The notes beneath the pieces were generated by a model, which saw only the letters and a program-made list of their open reading frames with translations, ran no database searches and had not been told where the DNA came from. The position numbers and the translations under genes were made by a program. This document shows positions 17,267-25,423 of a DNA stretch of 64,000 nt, one piece after another. The DNA is from Tritrichomonas musculus. Lineage: Eukaryota; Parabasalia; Tritrichomonadida; Tritrichomonadidae. Position 1 is the first letter of the stretch. Each line of letters starts with the position of its first letter. The DNA is taken from assembly GCA_039105265.1 (NCBI GenBank), contig JAPFFF010000068.1, positions 186,001 to 250,000 of the forward strand, read 5' to 3'.

Positions 17267-17722
17267 TCAGATGTAAGTTCTCGCATGATTGTTGGTAGTA
17301 AATTCACTCTCTTTTAATGAATTAGATGAAAATGTTGGCTTTTCAAGAGGTGCACCAACTGAATCGCCTTTTGCAGATTTATTAATTGATGACAAGGCAG
17401 TTTTCACATTTCCTTCTGGGACATATTTTAATGCTGTGTCAGCTATGTTTGCTAATCTATTTCTTGTTTTATCGCTCAAGAAGCTTTCATCAAGACCTCT
17501 CGCAACTGAACCAATAACACCAGCATGCTTGGTTAATCCACCTGCTGAAGCATCCAATAATTTACTTGCAAGACCTCCAGTAAAACTATCTGCAGCTCCC
17601 ATTAATAATTTACCACCTAAACCTACTCCTCCTTTTATCATCGTTTGCCATGGAGAAAATTCTTTTTGTTTAGCATAATTTGGCTTCCAATAATCTTCTA
17701 CTGAATGACGTTGAATTCCCAT
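17267..17722 (-). CDS. 151-aa glycine-rich amphipathic protein (element B)
   Basis: It starts MGIQRHSVEDYWKPNY and contains a Gly/Ala-rich amphipathic centre (KGGVGLGGKLLMGAADSF). The position between ATPase and capsid genes and the amphipathic character resemble membrane-active minor capsid proteins of adenovirus pVI type. This is an analogy, not a demonstrated homology. It is conserved in C and D. Confidence 0.6.
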   Translation of the reverse strand: MGIQRHSVEDYWKPNYAKQKEFSPWQTMIKGGVGLGGKLLMGAADSFTGGLASKLLDASAGGLTKHAGVIGSVARGLDESFLSDKTRNRLANIADTALKYVPEGNVKTALSSINKSAKGDSVGAPLEKPTFSSNSLKESEFTTNNHARTYI

Positions 17723-17739
17723 TTAAAAAATAATAAAAA

Positions 17740-18606
17740 TTATTCAAAATAGTACTTAGATGCCGTAATGTTCATTACGAACTTCTCATGTGGTTCTTTA
17801 TGTTGTAGGTACTCAGCTACTGTCTGTTTAGTATTTAATGAGTTATTTGTTTGTTGCAACAAGCTCGTAAAATCTTCCTCACTATATCCTGTATAACATA
17901 TGATATCTGTTGCTAACCTTTTAGCATTTATATGAACAAATCGAATTGTTTGTATTGCCATGATACATGTTAAATTATAGTGTCTTGTTTTGGTTAACAA
18001 CTTGATAAATTCACTATTACCATTCTTTAATAAATCACTACCTGCACAATCATCTAGTATCAATAATGTATTATATGGATATGATGATGTTTCATACTTG
18101 ACGAGCTTATTTGCTATATATATTATTTTATCATTGAGCTCATTTAAATGATGCTTCTCAATGAGCCTCCTCATTTCGTCATTGGTCTCTTTCATTCGAG
18201 ATAGTACATATTTGACAATGGCATAATACTTTATCTTTCTTCGAAGATGTCGTTTTAGATAACTCATTAATTCTCTTTCCTTTACATAATCGATTCTTGA
18301 TTGTATCTGTTTATTAAGTGTTTCAGCTGTTTTATCCATTTTACCAGAGCTTGAGCAAAATATTATCTTTTGGTAGTATGGATGTTTAAACAACCTCTCT
18401 GTTATCATAATATGTCTCCATATCCAAAAACTTTTACCAGCACCTGGTTTACCAATTAAAAAATATATACCGTTTGTGCTAAAAGGATAATCAGGTGATA
18501 ATGGTTTAATCAAAGCACCATCTATCTCTTTCATGTTCTTCCGTAAGGTTTCTTTAATCAATGTTTCTACTTTATTTATTAGTTCTGCACTTGGGGGTTC
18601 ATCCAT
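17740..18606 (-). CDS. Packaging ATPase (element B, 288 aa)
   Basis: Walker A is IGKPGAGKS (residues 51-59) and Walker B is TLLILDDCAG. A sensor-like stretch TCIMAIQTIRFVH follows. This is the A32/FtsK-HerA packaging ATPase expected in Polintons, which loads DNA into the capsid. The D copy is essentially identical and the C copy has few changes. It starts eleven bases after the integrase stop. Confidence 0.85.
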   Translation of the reverse strand: MDEPPSAELINKVETLIKETLRKNMKEIDGALIKPLSPDYPFSTNGIYFLIGKPGAGKSFWIWRHIMITERLFKHPYYQKIIFCSSSGKMDKTAETLNKQIQSRIDYVKERELMSYLKRHLRRKIKYYAIVKYVLSRMKETNDEMRRLIEKHHLNELNDKIIYIANKLVKYETSSYPYNTLLILDDCAGSDLLKNGNSEFIKLLTKTRHYNLTCIMAIQTIRFVHINAKRLATDIICYTGYSEEDFTSLLQQTNNSLNTKQTVAEYLQHKEPHEKFVMNITASKYYFE

Positions 18607-18616
18607 TTACAAATTT

Positions 18617-19735
18617 TTAAATGTATTTCATAATTTTATCTGGTATTGGTTCTCCTTTCTTCTTTTGTTCCAACCAATATTGTCTTTCTGCTGTACCAAG
18701 TACTAATGGATTACCTCTCCTTACATCTCTAATAGTTTGTCTAGCAAAGGCATCATCACCTTCGACTCCTTCCCATTTTAAATCATACTTACCAGTATCT
18801 TCATCAAAGTTATATATTTTTTCAATAATACCTTCTTTACCTTCATTTAGTCTTTCAGCTACTTTAATCCTTTTGTCTCTTGTCCTTAACAACCTATATC
18901 CAGGGAATGAACTTGTTGAACCATCTTTGGACTTGACCACAAACTGGTTACCTTTTTGCGAGTCAACTATATAAGACTCATTAGACAAATTACTTCTTCT
19001 TTTACCAAATGGTTCTTTTTCGAGTACTAACCTGACCTTCTCACCTGGATTAAAATGATATGGATTAATGCGTGCATTCTTTTGTATGTACTTTATTTCA
19101 TCCTCTGGAGTAATATCATTAGGTGCTTTATTATCTAAAGACCTATGAGGAGAGTTGTTATATATGTTGACCAAATCATGCATCTCCTTTGGTTGAATAA
19201 ACCTATTTTCACCAATAGCATCTCTTATGGTTCGCATAAACCTATTAATAATTCCAAGTACATTATGGTTATTCTCAGTTGTTGTTCGGTATTTTATGTT
19301 CTTCTCTCTCATGAAGTCTAATACAGTTGATGATAAATATGCAGCATCCTCATCACTTGTTATCGAATATACATAAGGTACATCATTAACAAATTTATGA
19401 AGTGCTGTTAATACTTCCCTTGCTCCTTTACCATTCATAGGATATGCATATGCTTTTCGAGTGTTGATATTGATGAACATTAGATAATTCAACCCACCTT
19501 CCTCTTTATTGTTAATGAAGGTATCCATTTGATAACCATGTGGATGTTTGGATACAATAGGTATAAATTGTGCTTTTGGTACTCTCTTATCATGTACTAC
19601 TCTTTCATCAAAGTATTTCTTTGCTTCTTCTTCATTTAGATTCTCTTGTTTTGCCATGCTAAGGTATTTGTCCAAGGTCTTCCATTTAGCTTTGTTGTAT
19701 AATTTTTCATATGGGCTTGGTTCTTCTTTACTCAT
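18617..19735 (-). CDS. Retroviral-type integrase with chromo/SH3-like C-terminus (element B)
   Basis: The catalytic core has GYQMDTFINN and YSITSDEDAAYL (acidic residues of the RNase H fold), followed by INRFMRTIRDAIG and YNNSPHRSLDNKAP, typical of the integrase helices. An SH3-like part (FNPGEKVRLVLEKEPFGKRR) follows. Then comes a chromodomain-like segment (DEDTGKYDLKWEGVEGDDAF). It would insert the linear element and create 6-bp duplications. It lies between the minor capsid candidate and the ATPase. Confidence 0.87.
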   Translation of the reverse strand: MSKEEPSPYEKLYNKAKWKTLDKYLSMAKQENLNEEEAKKYFDERVVHDKRVPKAQFIPIVSKHPHGYQMDTFINNKEEGGLNYLMFININTRKAYAYPMNGKGAREVLTALHKFVNDVPYVYSITSDEDAAYLSSTVLDFMREKNIKYRTTTENNHNVLGIINRFMRTIRDAIGENRFIQPKEMHDLVNIYNNSPHRSLDNKAPNDITPEDEIKYIQKNARINPYHFNPGEKVRLVLEKEPFGKRRSNLSNESYIVDSQKGNQFVVKSKDGSTSSFPGYRLLRTRDKRIKVAERLNEGKEGIIEKIYNFDEDTGKYDLKWEGVEGDDAFARQTIRDVRRGNPLVLGTAERQYWLEQKKKGEPIPDKIMKYI

Positions 19736-19741
19736 TTATTT

Positions 19742-20746
19742 TTAAATAAACATCTTATCGTATTGAAGGAATTGCATTTCGATTACAAATGAATCTTTAG
19801 GAGGTAGTTTGGTTGGACAATTATAATGGGCATCACTATAGAAGTCTATCCAAAACCTTTGGTCCATTGAGTTTAACTTGAAGTACTTAATCGGACTATA
19901 TTCAACATCACTATCTCCAATATAGTTATGTAATGCTTGTTCACCAATAGATGAATATATTTTACATGGATGTCTGTCCCATACATTATCAAATACCAAC
20001 CTCTTACTTAAAGTTGAATACTTCTTAGGGTTATTTTGAGAAGCTCCTGTGCCTATATTAAACACATCTGCAAAGTCCTCATTCCAATCACCAATTTGGA
20101 AAAAATTGATAAATTGTCTTGAATCTTCCTCTATATTATCATTATTTTTGGAATATATAATTTCATGAAAACCATCTTTATCATAATATCCATCTGTTTG
20201 TATATCTCGATATGCAATTAATGAATCATTTTGGGAAAATGCATGTCCATATTCTCCATGCATAGCTATCCAAGATTTCATCGCGGTGTTGACAGCATCA
20301 AAGAACCCTCTTAAGTCCCCTTCCTCTGACACCCAATCAATAACATCAAAATTTGCTATCCATTTCCAAGTAGGCTCTTTTTCATATTCTACTTTGAGCT
20401 CGTCCTGGTAGAATTTATCAAGTAGTTCTTGAGTTAAAATAGGGTCGTTTATATTTCCTCCATGTAAAACAAAGTAGGATTTTTGTACTTTAAATATAGT
20501 CACATTAAATTCTAATTTGCGTCTTCTCTTAATGATATGCGCTGAACGAACACCAACAATAGATTCCCCTTTGTTTGCAGTTGACCATTCTGGTGGGAAA
20601 TTAAACCAATACCTATTAAACTTAGCTTTATCATGTTGAGCATCCTCAAGGAAGTAGGCTGTTTCGATTGGAAGAGGTGTATTACCATCATTAACTATAT
20701 TATCTCGATTAGGATAAAGAGTTTTAACACTTGATGGTAATTCCAT
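19742..20746 (-). CDS. Candidate minor capsid (penton-like) protein (element B, 334 aa)
   Basis: The beta-rich protein has FNFPPEWSTANKGESIVGVR near the N-terminus. It ends with WIDFYSDAHYNCPTKLPPKD and then FVIEMQFLQYDKMFI, a pattern like the closing strands of single-jelly-roll penton proteins. It contains DIQTDG at residues 181-186. The gene sits between protease and integrase. C is nearly identical; D differs in the middle third. The minor-capsid call rests on pattern and context only. Confidence 0.55.
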   Translation of the reverse strand: MELPSSVKTLYPNRDNIVNDGNTPLPIETAYFLEDAQHDKAKFNRYWFNFPPEWSTANKGESIVGVRSAHIIKRRRKLEFNVTIFKVQKSYFVLHGGNINDPILTQELLDKFYQDELKVEYEKEPTWKWIANFDVIDWVSEEGDLRGFFDAVNTAMKSWIAMHGEYGHAFSQNDSLIAYRDIQTDGYYDKDGFHEIIYSKNNDNIEEDSRQFINFFQIGDWNEDFADVFNIGTGASQNNPKKYSTLSKRLVFDNVWDRHPCKIYSSIGEQALHNYIGDSDVEYSPIKYFKLNSMDQRFWIDFYSDAHYNCPTKLPPKDSFVIEMQFLQYDKMFI

Positions 20747-20767
20747 TTCGAGTTGAATAAAAAGTCT

Positions 20768-22342
20768 TTATTTATATACAACACCTGTTTCTAATTCATT
20801 GTTTTGAAGTTCTCGAAGTATTCTCTTTCTAATATCTGGCATATTGCGTTGTTTAAACTTACCATCTCCTTCATGCAAAAAGGTACGACAAGATTCCATT
20901 AGAAACACTCCACAATCCTTGTTATTCCTTTGACTAGGTACATCATAATATTTTGCTTTTAACTTACCTGTTGCTGAAATATCGATCCACTTATTAAGTG
21001 TCTTTACCTCTGGTGCCATTGACTTATTCTCAGAGTCATAGCATTCGATTATTTTCTTTGAATATCGAACAATACATAAAACCCAATGTTCTCCATCTGA
21101 GCAAATGGGGACAAATACTTTATCGAAATGTGAAAATGACTGTTTACCTGAGATAGGACTTTTCATCAGTTCATGTATTTTTTCCATATCATTAGTCTCA
21201 TATGCCATAGAAAGGAGGGTATAAAATGCAGTAGGTAAAACCAATATTTTCTTTTTATCAAACTCTGCCTCTTTTTGACCAGGTTGTTTATTCAATCTCT
21301 TTCCTTTGTTATATAGAAGTTTCAAGTAGTCATCAATAACATCTTCGTCTATATTTTCATCATTGACTAAACTCCTCCAATCATGAATTTTATGACGTCC
21401 TTGGTCTACTGTATACTCTCCTGCCTTCTGTGGTGTCATACGGGGTTGTCTTGGAGGAGGACTAGTACCTCGAGAGGTATGTGATGATGGAAACTGTGGA
21501 GGTGGTGATGAAGGAGGAGGTGGTGGTGGAGGTGGAGGTGAACGAGAAGGAGGAGGAGGTGGAGGTGAAGGTGAACGAGGTCGTTTTGATTTTGTCTTAG
21601 GTTGTTTTGATTTTTTCTTAGGTCTATCATCCTCGTCTAAATTTGTACTACTTTGAAGTAAAAGTTGAATTCTGTTTGGATTTTGGTCCCTTGTTGGTGG
21701 CTCAACATTTGTGGGTCGGTTCCTACCGATTTTCCTAAGGTTAAGATGATAATCATTTCGATTTAAAGTTGGAGGTCTGGGTAATGGAGCCAATTCAGGT
21801 ATATCATCTGTTTGAATACCTCTAGTTTTATATTCTTTCTTATCACTTTTCAATGTTCTTTCTTTCATCTGCTCTCTCAGTTCTCTAGCTGCTTGTTTTT
21901 CCTCCTCAGTCTTCATTCGAGATATCCTTATGTTGATAATATCATAGTGTAATTTTATCTCTGTTAATATACCTTGATCTGATTCTTGGAGAGTATATTG
22001 ATATGGCTTTAATACTGTTATGTAATGCCCATGTTCATCTTTATCATCTTGATTTTTCTTAATCGCAAACACACAACCTGAAAATTTTGCTTTTGGTCTC
22101 TCTCTCTTGAGTCTATTAGCAAATTCAAGTACGTCTTTAAAAGCTATACTAGTATTTAAATATGTCTCATATAATTTTTGTAGATTTATTTGATTATTAG
22201 AGAACTTCCATATAGTTTGACCCAAACCTCTTGTTAATCTTGCAACATCTCTATCAACTAGTTTAGGTCGAAATTTAATAGTACCTTGTAGTAGTTGTAT
22301 TTTATTGTTAGGTTTAGTTTGTGTACCTACATCACTTGTCAT
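20768..22342 (-). CDS. Adenain/Ulp1-like cysteine protease with Pro-rich linker (element B)
   Basis: The start MTSDVGTQTKPNN is chosen because it is the first ATG in the C copy; an eight-residue upstream extension is not shared. After an N-terminal domain and a GIQTDD motif (residues 175-180) comes a basic stretch (KKKSKQPK) and Pro/Ser repeats. The C-terminal protease domain has GEHWVLCIVRY (His), CYDSENKSM (Asp) and PSQRNNKDCGVFLMES (Gln, Cys). In adenoviruses and Polintons this enzyme matures capsid proteins. A 500-residue form with a long disordered N-terminal half is unusual compared with about 200 residues in adenovirus. Confidence 0.85.
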   Translation of the reverse strand: MTSDVGTQTKPNNKIQLLQGTIKFRPKLVDRDVARLTRGLGQTIWKFSNNQINLQKLYETYLNTSIAFKDVLEFANRLKRERPKAKFSGCVFAIKKNQDDKDEHGHYITVLKPYQYTLQESDQGILTEIKLHYDIINIRISRMKTEEEKQAARELREQMKERTLKSDKKEYKTRGIQTDDIPELAPLPRPPTLNRNDYHLNLRKIGRNRPTNVEPPTRDQNPNRIQLLLQSSTNLDEDDRPKKKSKQPKTKSKRPRSPSPPPPPPSRSPPPPPPPPPSSPPPQFPSSHTSRGTSPPPRQPRMTPQKAGEYTVDQGRHKIHDWRSLVNDENIDEDVIDDYLKLLYNKGKRLNKQPGQKEAEFDKKKILVLPTAFYTLLSMAYETNDMEKIHELMKSPISGKQSFSHFDKVFVPICSDGEHWVLCIVRYSKKIIECYDSENKSMAPEVKTLNKWIDISATGKLKAKYYDVPSQRNNKDCGVFLMESCRTFLHEGDGKFKQRNMPDIRKRILRELQNNELETGVVYK

Positions 22343-22357
22343 TTTTATCATTATAAA

Positions 22358-22609
22358 ATGTCTCAATCAGACCGTATGTATATCCTCGTTAGAATTCTAT
22401 CGAACATCCATGAATATAATGTAGAGAGTGATGAAACTAGAAGAAAAAAATTGATGAAGACTATAAAAGAATTATCAGCTCAGTATTTCAAACCTGAACA
22501 TCTTCAAATAATGAGGATAGATAATGATGTTGATTTTTTAGGTCGAATTGAACACTTTGCTTTGGAGTTCTTAGAACTATATATAGTTAATCTGCCCTCG
22601 CATTTATAA
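22358..22609 (+). CDS. 83-aa helical protein, divergent from the protease (element B)
   Basis: The start MSQSDRMYILVRIL lies only 15 bases from the protease start, so both share a compact promoter. The C-terminus (IEHFALEFLELYIVNLPSHL) overlaps the 3' end of the HNH gene by 23 bases. The C (40620-40883) and D (54806-55057) copies keep the same ending and the same overlap. Function unknown. Confidence 0.65.
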   Translation: MSQSDRMYILVRILSNIHEYNVESDETRRKKLMKTIKELSAQYFKPEHLQIMRIDNDVDFLGRIEHFALEFLELYIVNLPSHL

Positions 22610-22922
22610 TTTTTGGCATGACCCTGTTATAGTTATTTTCGGATGGAGTTACCCAGCGAAGATTACTTAGGTGATAATCAGCCCTATTCCTGTTTTTATG
22701 GTCTATCTCTGTTTTATGTCGTGGGTCATCATTAGGTATGAACTGCCTTGCGATAAGTACATGTTTCAAGTAGTAGGTGCCATTTAGACAAACACGTATA
22801 TACCCTTCATTGTGCTTACTATCCTTGCATATAAAGTGATTACTCTTTCGTCTTATAGTAAAGGGGTACCTATTCAAGATCTCATAGTCGTTAGTAAAGC
22901 CTTTGAGTGGCACAAATGACAT
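22587..22922 (-). CDS. HNH endonuclease, homing-type (element B, 111 aa)
   Basis: The N-terminal NUMOD4-like part (DYEILNRYPFTIRRKSNHFI) is followed by the HNH core: YYLKHVLIARQFIPND, EIDHKNRNRADYHLSNLRW and NNYNR. Such small nucleases are common passengers in phage and eukaryotic viruses. The same gene occurs at the same place in C and D, and a longer relative in E1 (30393-30992). It may cut DNA during packaging, recombination or homing; which of these applies cannot be told from sequence. Confidence 0.85.
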   Translation of the reverse strand: MSFVPLKGFTNDYEILNRYPFTIRRKSNHFICKDSKHNEGYIRVCLNGTYYLKHVLIARQFIPNDDPRHKTEIDHKNRNRADYHLSNLRWVTPSENNYNRVMPKIINARAD

Positions 22923-22973
22923 TTTCTCACTTTTTGAATGATTTAAATATTTTCATTTCATTTTTATTTTTGT

Positions 22974-23231
22974 ATGAGCAAGTGGGGGACAATCATTGTT
23001 GAAGGAATTGATAATAATGGACCTCGTCATTATCCTCTTGATGACAAAGAAAGAAACATTACCAAGTTCCCAAAGAAAAAAAAGCGAGTAAACTTGTATA
23101 AAAACTATTATGAACATCAAGAGAAAGAAGAAGAAGAGAAAGAAGAAGAGAAAGAAGAACTTCTAGATGTAGGTGTTCAAACTGAAAAAACTGAACTACC
23201 TCATATAGACGAACTACTTAGTAAAATTTAA
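22974..23231 (+). CDS. 85-aa protein with nuclear-localisation-like and LC8-like motifs (element B)
   Basis: FPKKKKRVNL (residues 32-41) looks like a classical monopartite nuclear localisation signal. A Glu/Lys repeat is followed by LLDVGVQTEKTEL (GVQTE at 67-71). The D copy (54196-54441) has a shorter Glu/Lys repeat. The protein may link element DNA or proteins to host import or dynein machinery; that is inference. Confidence 0.65.
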   Translation: MSKWGTIIVEGIDNNGPRHYPLDDKERNITKFPKKKKRVNLYKNYYEHQEKEEEEKEEEKEELLDVGVQTEKTELPHIDELLSKI

Positions 23232-23272
23232 CTTCTTTTATTTTATTGTTATTTTTTTTATTTTTGTCTTAA

Positions 23273-23521
23273 ATGAATAGCGCTCTTAACGGACTGAATA
23301 ATGACGCAGAAGCTCTATATTCAAAATTTAAAGTTATTAAAGACAAGATATTTGGAAAATGTATGAATGAAGATGATGATAAAATAGCTAGTCAATTCGA
23401 TATAATGATAAATATAATCAAGTCATACAAAGAACTCTTTGAAGACATTGAAAAAGCTAAGTTATTATTGAAGTCAATTGGTGCACGTATCTCTATAGCT
23501 GAACATCAAAATAGACTATGA
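23273..23521 (+). CDS. 82-aa coiled-coil protein next to the terminus (element B)
   Basis: It starts MNSALNGLNNDAEALYSKF and contains KDKIFGKCMNEDDD. A relative with the same motifs is in A1 (7524-7769) and a copy in D (53907-54155). Preceded by TTTATTTTTGTCTTAA. It is the last gene before the right terminus. Function unknown. Confidence 0.7.
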   Translation: MNSALNGLNNDAEALYSKFKVIKDKIFGKCMNEDDDKIASQFDIMINIIKSYKELFEDIEKAKLLLKSIGARISIAEHQNRL

Positions 23522-23600
23522 GGGACCCGAGGTAGTTGTTTAGGTCCCTAGTAGTACTTCAAGAAAAAACAAGTTGAAGAAAAATTTTTTTTATTTTTTT
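23522..23600. terminator. Hairpins after the terminal 82-aa gene
   Basis: AGGGACC (from 23521) pairs with GGTCCCT (to 23549), and CTTCAA pairs with TTGAAG just before a long T-rich run. The same pairs are kept in D (53860-53907). They may end transcription or form part of the element end. Confidence 0.4.
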
Positions 23601-23637
23601 TTATTTTTATTTTTATTTTTTTTATTTTAATTTTTAT

Positions 23638-23707
23638 CACGAGTTCGTGTTGACGTGTGGGCTTAAGCGTAGCGTGGCCCCGCGGAAACCGACTCGTATA
23701 TACTACT
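23638..23707 (-). repeat. Right terminus of element B
   Basis: Read on the minus strand: AGTAGTATATACGAGTCGG, then GTTTCCGCGGGGCC and later CGTCAACACGAACTCGT. It is identical to the start of D (53718-53787). ACGAGT and ACTCGT can pair, enclosing a GGGC/GCCC stem. The other end of B is outside the window, so repeat length is unknown. Confidence 0.9.
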
Positions 23708-24988
23708 CCTGGTTTGTCTTCTTTTAGGTTCATCATCTTTTACAATTCTCATGGCTTGTGGCCTTGGTGGAAAAATTTGTTGTTGTTTTGGTGGAGGTGG
23801 TTGTTGTTTTGGTTGTTGTTGGGGTTTTGGTGGAGGTGGTTCATCATTCATAACAAGATATCCATATTGAATTTCCATAGGCTCACTATCACTATCACTG
23901 GGATAATCATAGCGCTTTTCATTATGTGCTCGTCTTATTCTATCTCTGACAAGCTTTGTAGATTTTGGTATAATTTCTTTTCTCTTACCAACTGTCTTCT
24001 TCGGTACTGGTGGTTTCGGAGGTTTTGGTACTTCTTGAGTTGAACGTGCTTGATACTGTAACGTTGGTCTCTGTTGATAAGGATGATTGTCAAATATTAA
24101 TGATTCATTAGGATCAATATCAAGTTCTGTTTTTTCTGTTGGAAAGTCATGTAAATTTGTATTCACATTAGCATTCTGCCTCTTATATATTATAGCTTTG
24201 TACCTACCTTCTCCAACAAGATCAAAAGGTTTGTTGTATATTATTTTTCCTGTTTGAATATCAAGCTTCGGTGCTTCATTGATTCTTCTTATTTCTTCTT
24301 GTCTCTTTTTATGATATTCAGCTTCTTTTTTCTTTTTCCTTTGTTCAGCTTTTTTCATTTGTTTTTCTTGTTCTTCTTTCTCTAATCTTCGTTTTTCTTT
24401 AAGTTCTGCTCTTTCTTGAGGAGATAAACAAGGAAAGGTAGGAGGTTCTTGTGTACGGGCTCTATTATCCTGGTAACAGCAAAAATTATACCAGTGTCGT
24501 TGAGAATAATTTTCTGGTTTGATTTCTGGGTGAATTTGATCAACTTTTTGTGAAAGTTGGCTTACATACTTTTCTTTAATATCATCGTCACAATCAGGAT
24601 CAAGTTTGAAAGGATATATGAACTCACTTGATTCTGTTAATTTGCTTACAACTTTTATTTCTGCGAACTTTGGTTTGAAGGCTTCAAGATCAAAAGCATA
24701 TAATATTCTTGCTTTACTATAATCTATTTCTCTATCCTTCATTAGAACAACAACCTCTCTTCCACAAATAAAACGTATGACAAGTATTATAGTTGGAAAA
24801 TAGTCTTTTTCAAGTTTGATATAATAGCACGGATAGCTATCTATTACAGCTTGTCCTTTGCTCAAACACATTTTTGGCAATTCATATTTTATTGGAAAGG
24901 CATATATTACATATCCTTTGGTGCTTATACCAAGAGTTGAATAGTTAACATCATCGCATACAATTTCTTTTCCAGGTCTGACAGTCAT
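23708..24988 (-). CDS. Large Pro-rich/charged protein of E1, interrupted by element B
   Basis: The N-terminal domain starts MTVRPGKEIVCDDVNYSTLG. A strongly charged coiled coil (RLEKEEQEKQMKKAEQRKKK) and a Pro/Gln-rich C-terminal region (PPPPKPQQQPKQQPPPPKQQQ-like) follow. The frame then runs into the B terminus. Domain order (folded start, charged coil, Pro-rich tail) loosely recalls the B/C/D protease N-terminal half and the 503-aa protein, but no homology is claimed. Function unknown. Confidence 0.6.
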
Positions 24989-24991
24989 TTA

Positions 24992-25321
24992 TTAATAAAT
25001 AAGAAGACAACTAAGTATGAATGCAGAAGGTTCAATAACATTTCCGTAAAGGTCAGTGAACCAGATTTTATAGTTTCGTTCATGTCCAAGAAACAAATAC
25101 TTTCTATATTTGGTTTGTCTTCTATTGGCTAGCATTATAAATTGATCGCAGTAACCATATTGCTGAACGATATCACTGTGCACCATCAAATCACCAACAA
25201 GCGTATCTTTCACTATTGCACCTACATACTGAACGACAATATATCTTTTGTTCCTACTGCTCACAAATTCTAGAGGAAGCTGAAATTCTTTATCTTGCGT
25301 ATGGAAGTATAGTTTAGTCAT
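24992..25321 (-). CDS. 109-aa penton-like or minor virion protein (E1)
   Basis: Beta-rich, ending YKIWFTDLYGNVIEPSAFIL and a final hydrophobic strand. This 'D..G..I....F.L' ending is similar to the end of the 334-aa B/C/D protein and to Polinton penton proteins. The gene sits just four bases before the Pro-rich gene and upstream of the integrase gene. The full protein is short for a penton, so the call is tentative. Confidence 0.45.
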   Translation of the reverse strand: MTKLYFHTQDKEFQLPLEFVSSRNKRYIVVQYVGAIVKDTLVGDLMVHSDIVQQYGYCDQFIMLANRRQTKYRKYLFLGHERNYKIWFTDLYGNVIEPSAFILSCLLIY

Positions 25322-25423
25322 TTATTACATACCAAAGTACAGTTTATAATCTTTATTTAGTTCATCATAGCTATTTGCAATTTTCTTTGTGTACGCAATA
25401 GGTACTTGTATCAGATTGCCATT

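Larger units (their letters stand above)
1..23707 (-). mobile_element. Polinton/Maverick element B (partial, minus orientation)
   Basis: This element runs from beyond the left edge of the window to a terminus at 23707. The terminus reads, on the minus strand, AGTAGTATATACGAGTCGG. Its genes, from the right end inward, are two small proteins, HNH nuclease, protease, candidate minor capsid, integrase, packaging ATPase, major capsid, several unknowns, a coiled-coil protein and DNA polymerase. Element A1 sits inside its polymerase gene. Apart from that insertion its genes look whole. Near identity to D suggests recent activity. The left end is not visible, so no target duplication can be tested. 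The terminus lies inside a gene of element E1. Confidence 0.93.

Noticed and set aside
17289-17678. 129-codon frame antisense to the 151-aa protein, open in B, C and D
   Set aside because: The sense gene has a protein-like pattern and the antisense frame is kept because the three copies are nearly identical and TTA/CTA codons are rare in that frame. No own start context or homology.
18617-19735. LTR retrotransposon or retrovirus, because of the integrase
   Set aside because: No reverse transcriptase, gag or long terminal direct repeats; the integrase sits in a Polinton gene set with inverted termini.
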